From Streptomyces sp. Y2F8-2 (lineage in GTDB: Bacteria > Actinomycetota > Actinomycetes > Streptomycetales > Streptomycetaceae): a DNA stretch of 64,000 bases. The translations under genes were made by a program, and so were the position numbers. The stretch covers positions 62,001 through 126,000 of the forward strand of contig NZ_BNGS01000005.1 in NCBI RefSeq assembly GCF_014905555.1, written 5' to 3'. The notes beneath the pieces were generated by a model. The model did no database searches, was not told the origin of the DNA, and saw only the letters and a list, made by a program, of their open reading frames with translations. Below are positions 59,057 through 64,000 of the stretch, piece by piece; the first letter of the stretch is position 1, and every line of letters starts with the position of its first letter.

Positions 59057-59821
59057 ATGAAGCTCGATGCGCCGGTGACCGGCGGGCCCTGCTGGACGGA
59101 GCTGGGCACCAGCGATCTGGAGGCCGCCAAGCGGTTCTACACCGAGCTGTTCGGCTGGCGGCCGGAGACCGACCCGCGGCCGGAGGCGGGCGGCTACACG
59201 ATCGCGCATCTGGGCGACGCGGCGGTCGCGGCCCTCGCCCCGCTCTTCCAGGAATCGCAGCCGGTCGCCTGGAACGTGACGTTCTCGGTGGCCGACGCGG
59301 ACGCGGCGGCCGAAGCCGTGAGCGCGGCCGGCGGCACGGTGCTCCTCGGGCCGATGGACGTCTTCGACGCGGGCCGTTTCACGGTCGCCGGCGATCCGGG
59401 CGGCGCCGTCTTCCAGATGTGGCAGCCGCGGGCCTTCCCCGGGGCGGAGCTGCTCAACGCGCCGGGCTCGCTCGGCTGGGTGGAGCTGCTGACCCGTGTC
59501 CCCGAGCGGGTCACCGACTTCTACACGACCGTCTTCGGCTGGAGCGTGCACCCTTCCGAGCAGTACACGCAGTGGGGCCTCGACGGCGCGGACTTCGGCG
59601 GCATGGTGACGATGGGCGACCGGTTCCCGCCCGAGGTGCCGTCGCACTGGCTGCCGTACTTCGCCGTGGAGGACGTGGACGCCACGGTGCAGCTCGCGAC
59701 ACAGGCGGGCGCAGGCGTCCTCATGGAACCGACCTCGGTCCCGGACGGCCCGCGCATCGCCGTCCTGAAAGACCCGCAGGGCGCGGTCTTCGGCATCTAC
59801 GTCGCAGGTCAGGAGGGTTAG
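59057..59821 (+). CDS. VOC family protein with two glyoxalase-like domains
   Basis: 254 residues; a tandem pair with CWTELGTSDLEAAKRFYTELFGW (about 12-34) and SLGWVELLTRVPERVTDFYTTVFGWS (about 138-163), each followed by a GGxVFxxW/IYV strand (GGAVFQMWQP; GAVFGIYVAG). Proteins of this layout include 27-kDa CFP-30B-like antigens and presumed hydroxylases; function unknown. GGAGG precedes the ATG. It is 61 bases after the single-domain VOC gene but with its own strong ribosome site. Confidence 0.87.
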   Translation: MKLDAPVTGGPCWTELGTSDLEAAKRFYTELFGWRPETDPRPEAGGYTIAHLGDAAVAALAPLFQESQPVAWNVTFSVADADAAAEAVSAAGGTVLLGPMDVFDAGRFTVAGDPGGAVFQMWQPRAFPGAELLNAPGSLGWVELLTRVPERVTDFYTTVFGWSVHPSEQYTQWGLDGADFGGMVTMGDRFPPEVPSHWLPYFAVEDVDATVQLATQAGAGVLMEPTSVPDGPRIAVLKDPQGAVFGIYVAGQEG

Positions 59822-59960
59822 TCCGAGTGCCTCTGGCGCTCCTCGCACACCCCCGGGCCAAGGGGCCGCGGTCGGCGGCGTGAGCGTCACCCGGTCGATG
59901 AGCGGGGCGTACTCCGAGCGCCGGCCGCGGGAGTTTCGGGTGTCGCCGTCGAGGGCCCCG

Positions 59961-60527
59961 TCAGCCGCGCGGTGCGCCGAGCCGGCCTTCCAGCTGGACC
60001 AGCAACTCGCCCAGCAGCTCCGCGAGTTGACGCCGGTCGTCGGTGCCGAGCCCGGACAGGACGGCGGTTTCGTACGACAGTTGCTCGGGCAGGACGGCGT
60101 CGACCAGGTCGCGGCCCGCCTCCGTCAGATGCACATGCGCCACGCGGCGGTCACGGGCGTCCCCGCGCCGCTCGACCAGGCCGCGCTCGGCGAGCTGCTT
60201 GATCCGTTTGGTGACCGCGGCACCAGAGGAGAAGGTCTCCCGGGCCAGCTCTCCGGGCGTCAGCTCGTGACCCGTGCGGCGCAGCGTGCCGAGGACGTCG
60301 AACTCCGGTCGGGTGAGCCCGGCGCGGCGCAGCGGGGCGTCCTCGGCCTGCTGGAGCAGGGCGGCGCAACGGTTGACCCGGCCGATGATCTCCATGGGTC
60401 CGGTGTCGACGTCGGGGCGGACGGCCTGCCACTGGAGCACCACGGCGGCGACGATGTCGCCCGCGACGGGCTCAGGTCCGGCCGCACCGCCCTGCGCCCG
60501 CGCCGTCCGTCCGTTCACAGCCGTCAT
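59961..60527 (-). CDS. MarR family transcriptional regulator
   Basis: 188 residues. Winged helix: RAGLTRPEFDVLGTLRRTGHELTPGELARETFSSGAAVTKRIKQLAERGLVERRGDARDRRVAHVHLTEAGRDLVDAVLPEQL. Its ATG overlaps the stop of the FUSC transporter (ATGA), so regulator and transporter are one operon. The palindrome at 62177-62188 at the head of that operon is its likely binding site. An aromatic acid or antibiotic ligand is typical. Confidence 0.9.
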   Translation of the reverse strand: MTAVNGRTARAQGGAAGPEPVAGDIVAAVVLQWQAVRPDVDTGPMEIIGRVNRCAALLQQAEDAPLRRAGLTRPEFDVLGTLRRTGHELTPGELARETFSSGAAVTKRIKQLAERGLVERRGDARDRRVAHVHLTEAGRDLVDAVLPEQLSYETAVLSGLGTDDRRQLAELLGELLVQLEGRLGAPRG

Positions 60528-62155
60528 GTCCGTGCGCCTTCCGAGGTGTGCCGTCCCTGCCGTCGTACCGTCGCGGCGAGCGCACGGTGTCCGGCCTGCT
60601 CGGCGCGCAGCACCCGCTCCTCGGGCAGAGCGCGCTGCCACCACTCGCCGGCCGCGGCGTCGGCGGTGGCGCGCAGCTCCACGAGGGTTGCGGCGAGAGC
60701 GCGGCGTGCGCTTTCCAGGGCTTCCGGCTCGGCGTGCTCCGCGGCCAGGAGCCGGGCCGCGCGCTCGCGGGCGCGGTCCACGGTGGCGAGGGCGTGGTCG
60801 AGGCGGTCGCCGGCGCGCCGGTTGGTGACGACGATCGCGGCGACGAGGCCGACCAGCGCTCCGATGAGGGTGTCCAGGACCCGATCGGCCATCAGCGCGG
60901 CGGGCTCCTGGCGGCGGGCGAATTCGGTGATGAGCAGGGCCATCGGGGTCACGCAGACGCTGCCGAGCCAGTAGTTGCGGCTGATGAGCGCCTCGGCGCC
61001 GAAGTTGAGGACGAGGCCGCACAGCACCAGGGCCAGCTGGTTGAGGTGCGCGAGCGGGGCGATGGCCGCGAAGAGCAGGACGCCGAGGAGGTTGCCGACG
61101 ACGCGCTGGACGCCTCGGCGCCAGGTGAGGGTGACATTGGCCTGGTACAGCGAGGCGGCGGTGACCAGCGCCCAGTACGGGCGGCCGACGCCGAGCGCGA
61201 GGGAGACGTATCCGGCGAGGGCGCAGCCGAGGGCGGTGCGCAGGGCGATGGGGGCGAGCGGGCCGAGCCTGCGGTGCAGGGGGCGCCGCGGGCTCGCGAG
61301 TTCGGCCTCCGCGCCGAGGAGTTCGTCGGCGGTTCCGCCGAGGTCGTCCGGGAGCGGGACGCGCCTGCTGCCGCGCAGGTCCCGCGCCCAGGCGCGCAGC
61401 AGCTCGGGGTCGGTGTCGTCGGGCGCCGCGAGCGCGACCTCAGCCCGCACGACGAGCCGTGCCAGGGCGCGCCGAGATGCAGAGCCGGTGGACAGCAGCG
61501 ACTGCCAGGCGGTGTGCACGGCGGCCGCGGCACCGGCCCGGGCGGCGGCCGCCCCGGTCTCGGCGAACTCGGCGGCGGCGCTCAGGGCGTGGGCGGTGGC
61601 GCGGCGCTCGGGGCCGTGCGGCCGCAGGAGGCCGGGGGCCAAGCCGACGATCCAGGACCAGGCGCCCGCCGCGGCGGCGAGAGTGAGGTGGGCGGGGAGC
61701 TGCCCCAGGGTCTGCGGAGCGAACAGGGACGCCGAGCTGACGAAGGTGAAGATCACGTTGCCGGGCGGCCCGATGCGGGTCGCGTCGCAGAGCGCCTTCT
61801 GCACCGCCGCCAGCAGAGCGCCCACGGTCACCAGGACCACGGCGTTCGTGGTGAGGGACGCGGCGACCAGGGCGACGGCGAGTCCGCCGAGCATGCCGAG
61901 GACGACCCGGACGAGAGTCAGGGCGCGGGCCGCGTACGGACGGTTGTGCGCGTAGAGGGCGCACAGCGAGCCCGCCATCGTGTAGACGGCCAGGTCGAGG
62001 CGGCCGAGGGCGAGCAGTGTCAGGTTCGGCGGTGCGACGGCGGCGACCACGCTCAGTGCGGGCTTGAACCAGATCTCCGAGGGCCTGCCGAGGCGCAGAT
62101 GACCGGAGAGGGGCAAAGGGGGCACTCGGGAGGTTCGGGGGGTGACACTGCTCAT
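60524..62155 (-). CDS. FUSC family membrane transporter
   Basis: 543 residues in the FUSC/YccS layout: an N-terminal membrane block (about 25-175, AVAPPNLTLLALGRLDLAVYTMAGS onward), a cytosolic middle, a second membrane block (about 305-440, ALRTALGCALAGYVSLALGVGRPYWALVTAASLYQANVTLTWRRGVQRVVGNLLGVLL) and a helical tail. Related proteins export aromatic acids such as fusaric or p-hydroxybenzoic acid. ATG 62155 is chosen; ATG 62161 is equally near. First gene of the operon with the MarR regulator. Confidence 0.88.
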   Translation of the reverse strand: MSSVTPRTSRVPPLPLSGHLRLGRPSEIWFKPALSVVAAVAPPNLTLLALGRLDLAVYTMAGSLCALYAHNRPYAARALTLVRVVLGMLGGLAVALVAASLTTNAVVLVTVGALLAAVQKALCDATRIGPPGNVIFTFVSSASLFAPQTLGQLPAHLTLAAAAGAWSWIVGLAPGLLRPHGPERRATAHALSAAAEFAETGAAAARAGAAAAVHTAWQSLLSTGSASRRALARLVVRAEVALAAPDDTDPELLRAWARDLRGSRRVPLPDDLGGTADELLGAEAELASPRRPLHRRLGPLAPIALRTALGCALAGYVSLALGVGRPYWALVTAASLYQANVTLTWRRGVQRVVGNLLGVLLFAAIAPLAHLNQLALVLCGLVLNFGAEALISRNYWLGSVCVTPMALLITEFARRQEPAALMADRVLDTLIGALVGLVAAIVVTNRRAGDRLDHALATVDRARERAARLLAAEHAEPEALESARRALAATLVELRATADAAAGEWWQRALPEERVLRAEQAGHRALAATVRRQGRHTSEGART

Positions 62156-62176
62156 GGACATAAGCTTAACAGGTGT

Positions 62177-62188
62177 TTTACTCGTAAA
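62177..62188. promoter_or_regulatory. MarR operator at the FUSC promoter
   Basis: TTTAC-TC-GTAAA has perfect 5-bp arms and lies 22 bases upstream of the FUSC start, just after a minus-strand -10 candidate TACAAT (62191-62196). It would cover the transcription start, a good position for repression. The spot is much richer in A/T than its surroundings. Confidence 0.6.
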
Positions 62189-62334
62189 CGATTGTAGGGG
62201 CGACCACCGCGACCGCCCCGGCCTGCCGGGCGATCCCCGCGCTCCCCTTGTACCCCTGTGCGCTTGGGTGCGCACCCTGCGTCACGGGCATGCCCCCGGT
62301 GACCGTCCGAGACCGTCCAGCGGGGAGGTGCGCG

Positions 62335-62880
62335 GTGCACGGACCGGCTTCGCCCGGGTGGCTGCTCGTGGCGCTGTGCGCGGCGACCGGGGCCTACTGT
62401 CTGCTGCGGATGCGCAGCACCGTCGAAGAACAGCGCCGGGCCGCGGGCGGCGAGGCGCTGATGGGGTTCGGCATGGCGGTGATGGCCGTGCCCGCTGCGG
62501 TCGCCGTGCCGCCGCGCACCGTGTGGATCACCTACGCCGTGGTCTTCGCCGGGGCGGCCGTGCGGGCCCTGTGGGAGGCCCGGCGCGGCGCCCACCATCT
62601 GCACCATCTGATAGGCGCGTGCGCCATGGTCTACATGGCGGCGGCGATGGCCGCCTCGCACGGACACCACACGCACGGCGGCGTATCGCTGCTGACCGGG
62701 ACACTGCTGCTGTACTTCACGGTCTATGTGTTGTGGTCCGGAGTACGGCTGGTGCCCGCGGTGGCGGTGGCCGCGGCCGGGGGCGCGCCGGGCACGGGCT
62801 GGGGCGACCGGCCCGAACTCGCGCGTGCCTGCCGCCTGTCCATGGCGATCGCGATGCTGGCGATGCTCCTCACGCTGTGA
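62335..62880 (+). CDS. DUF5134 domain membrane protein
   Basis: 181 residues from GTG 62335 with GGGGAGG 6 bases upstream. Five to six membrane helices, a His-rich stretch RGAHHLHHLIGACAMVYMAAAMAASHGHHTHGG and a short cytosolic tail. The histidine clusters at the membrane face suggest a metal, perhaps copper; this is inference. DUF5134 genes are commonly next to M56 metallopeptidase genes, as here. Confidence 0.8.
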   Translation: MHGPASPGWLLVALCAATGAYCLLRMRSTVEEQRRAAGGEALMGFGMAVMAVPAAVAVPPRTVWITYAVVFAGAAVRALWEARRGAHHLHHLIGACAMVYMAAAMAASHGHHTHGGVSLLTGTLLLYFTVYVLWSGVRLVPAVAVAAAGGAPGTGWGDRPELARACRLSMAIAMLAMLLTL

Positions 62881-63007
62881 CCCGGGCTCCGGGCGGGGCC
62901 GGGCATCAGGTCGGCGGTGGGACAGGACGCCGCACAACCGTGGTGTGCGTCACTTTGCCGCGACAGTACGTAGGCCGTGCCCCCGACCGGCTCATAGGCT
63001 TCGGCCC

Positions 63008-63943
63008 ATGATGGTCCCCGCGGCACTGCTGCTGCTCGGCGCGCTGACCGCCGTCCTCGCTCCACGGCTGCTCGCCCGGGCGGACTGGCCGGACCGCGAA
63101 CCGGTGGTCGCCCTGTGGGTGTGGCAGTGCGTGGTGGCGGCGGTCCTGGTGTGCTGTGTGCTGTCGATGACGCTGAGCGCGGCCGCCGCGTGGGAGGCCG
63201 TCCGGGGCCATGTGTTCGCCCCCGCCCCGCACTCGGTCGTGGCCGCGTACGCGCTGAGCACGGGGAGCCCCTGGGCCGCGACGACCGCGGTGGCGCTGGC
63301 GTGCGGCGGCGTGTGGAGCGCGGCGATGCTGGTCCGGGAGGTCTCCCGGGCACGGGCGCGCCGTCGGCACAGCCGCACCGAACTGCTGGTGCGGGCCCCG
63401 CTGTTGCCCGGCGAGGAACCGCGCGGCGACCGACTGGTGGTGCTGGAGGGGGAGCGCCCGGACGCCTGGTGGCTACCCGGACCGGCACCCCGACTGGTCG
63501 TCACCACGGCCGCGTTGCGCCGGCTCAAGGGCAGGCAGCTGGATGCGGTGCTCGCCCATGAGCAGGGCCACGCGCGGGCCCGGCACCACTGGCTGCTGCA
63601 CTCCTCGGCCGCGCTGGCCAACGGGTTCCCCCAGGTGCCCGTCTTCGCCGCGTTCCGCGACGAGATGCACCGGCTGGTCGAACTCGCCGCCGACGACATG
63701 GCCTCGCGCCGCCACGGCCGCCTCACCACCGCGCTCGCGCTGGTGGAACTCAATGAGGACCGTGGCGTGTTCGGGCCCTGCCCCACCCCGCAGGCCCACG
63801 TTCCGCAGCGTGTGCACCGCCTCCTCACTCCCCCGGACCGGCTTCCGGCGGCGCGGCGGCTGCGGCTGACGGCGACCGCGGCGCTGGTCCCGGTGATTCC
63901 GGTGCTGGTGGCGTTCGTGCCGGGGCTGCGCGCACTCGGGTAG
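63008..63943 (+). CDS. M56 family membrane metallopeptidase
   Basis: 311 residues. Three N-terminal helices, a cytosolic/peripheral protease domain with zinc motif HEQGH (H184, E185, H188), a downstream Glu in RLVELAADDMASRR as third ligand, and one C-terminal helix (TAALVPVIPVLVAFVPGL). It belongs to the BlaR1/MecR1-related group that cleaves a BlaI-type repressor. No BlaI gene is in the window. TAGGCT at 62995-63000, seven bases before the ATG, indicates a leaderless transcript. Confidence 0.9.
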   Translation: MMVPAALLLLGALTAVLAPRLLARADWPDREPVVALWVWQCVVAAVLVCCVLSMTLSAAAAWEAVRGHVFAPAPHSVVAAYALSTGSPWAATTAVALACGGVWSAAMLVREVSRARARRRHSRTELLVRAPLLPGEEPRGDRLVVLEGERPDAWWLPGPAPRLVVTTAALRRLKGRQLDAVLAHEQGHARARHHWLLHSSAALANGFPQVPVFAAFRDEMHRLVELAADDMASRRHGRLTTALALVELNEDRGVFGPCPTPQAHVPQRVHRLLTPPDRLPAARRLRLTATAALVPVIPVLVAFVPGLRALG

Positions 63944-64000
63944 TCACGGCAGGCTCCCGGCGGCCCGGACTTGACCCATGGCCGCACGTGTCGGCGAGGA

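Noticed and set aside
58529..59890. Long minus-strand open frame upstream of the GNAT gene
   Set aside because: It is antisense to the two VOC genes, which have clear motifs. Such open antisense frames are expected at this GC content.
1..64000. tRNA, rRNA, CRISPR array, insertion sequence or phage genes
   Set aside because: Read on both strands, I found no cloverleaf, spacer-repeat array, transposase or integrase motif.

Overview
The window is chromosomal DNA of a Streptomyces or close relative. This rests on very high GC with strong third-position G/C bias, frequent GTG and TTG starts, ATGA/GTGA stop-start overlaps, a mycothiol-type enzyme, a deazaflavin-type (Ddn-like) nitroreductase, and Actinobacteria-restricted families such as DUF4865, DUF5134, DUF6421 and DUF6986. 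I see no rRNA, tRNA, CRISPR array, phage, transposase or biosynthetic megasynthase. About 54 genes are supported, most of them housekeeping or catabolic accessory genes.

Layout. 0-1.2 kb: a SHOCT-domain membrane protein followed by a wrecked ABC exporter gene, in which the ATPase has lost Walker A and is fused to the tail of its permease. 1.35-4.2 kb: TetR, DUF4865, phosphotriesterase-like hydrolase, DUF1272 and tautomerase, apparently a small detoxification or catabolic unit with a clear TetR operator. 4.2-7.3 kb: ROK regulator, AlkB-type dioxygenase, RlmG-like rRNA methyltransferase. 7.4-10.1 kb: an Aga-type amino-sugar unit (class II aldolase, SIS isomerase, divergent DeoR regulator). 10.2-12 kb: GH15 hydrolase. 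12-19.6 kb: a sugar-acid catabolic region with GH51 arabinofuranosidase, lactonase, KDG kinase and KDPG aldolase on one strand, and LacI, SDR dehydrogenase and galactonate-type dehydratase on the other. Together these can make up an oxidative De Ley-Doudoroff route from an aldose to pyruvate and glyceraldehyde-3-phosphate.

19.7-23.2 kb: htpG and a long GapB-like GAPDH. 23.3-29 kb: a CelD-like GNAT protein, two MFS transporters (one with a divergent MarR regulator and near-perfect operator) and a mycothiol-dependent enzyme. 29.1-32.6 kb: a NarL-type two-component system, a TetR regulator and its divergent deazaflavin-dependent reductase separated by a cluster of inverted repeats. 32.6-35.4 kb: geranylgeranyl-reductase-like flavoprotein and M20 dipeptidase. 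35.5-41.7 kb: a complete five-gene peptide ABC importer. 42.3-47.4 kb: a P-loop/Nudix fusion, a small secreted peptide, a ROK sugar kinase with divergent LacI regulator, and a CitE-like DUF6986 protein.

47.6-49.4 kb: etfBA. 49.7-51.3 kb: a sulfur/thiol-flavoured group of flavin reductase preceded by an unannotated-looking cysteine leader peptide, thioredoxin-like protein and DUF4395. 51.5-56.9 kb: PlsC-like acyltransferase, then a transglutaminase/B3-4 pair and a tightly overlapped DUF6421-SDR-threonine-aldolase-like operon. 57.3-64 kb: GDPD, GNAT, two VOC proteins, a FUSC transporter with its MarR regulator and operator, DUF5134 and an M56 metallopeptidase.

The best leads for new biology are the cysteine leader peptide at 50.2-50.3 kb, the P-loop/Nudix fusion, the DUF6421 operon, the DUF4865/phosphotriesterase/tautomerase unit, and a 16-bp palindrome shared by the two-component system and the broken ABC locus.
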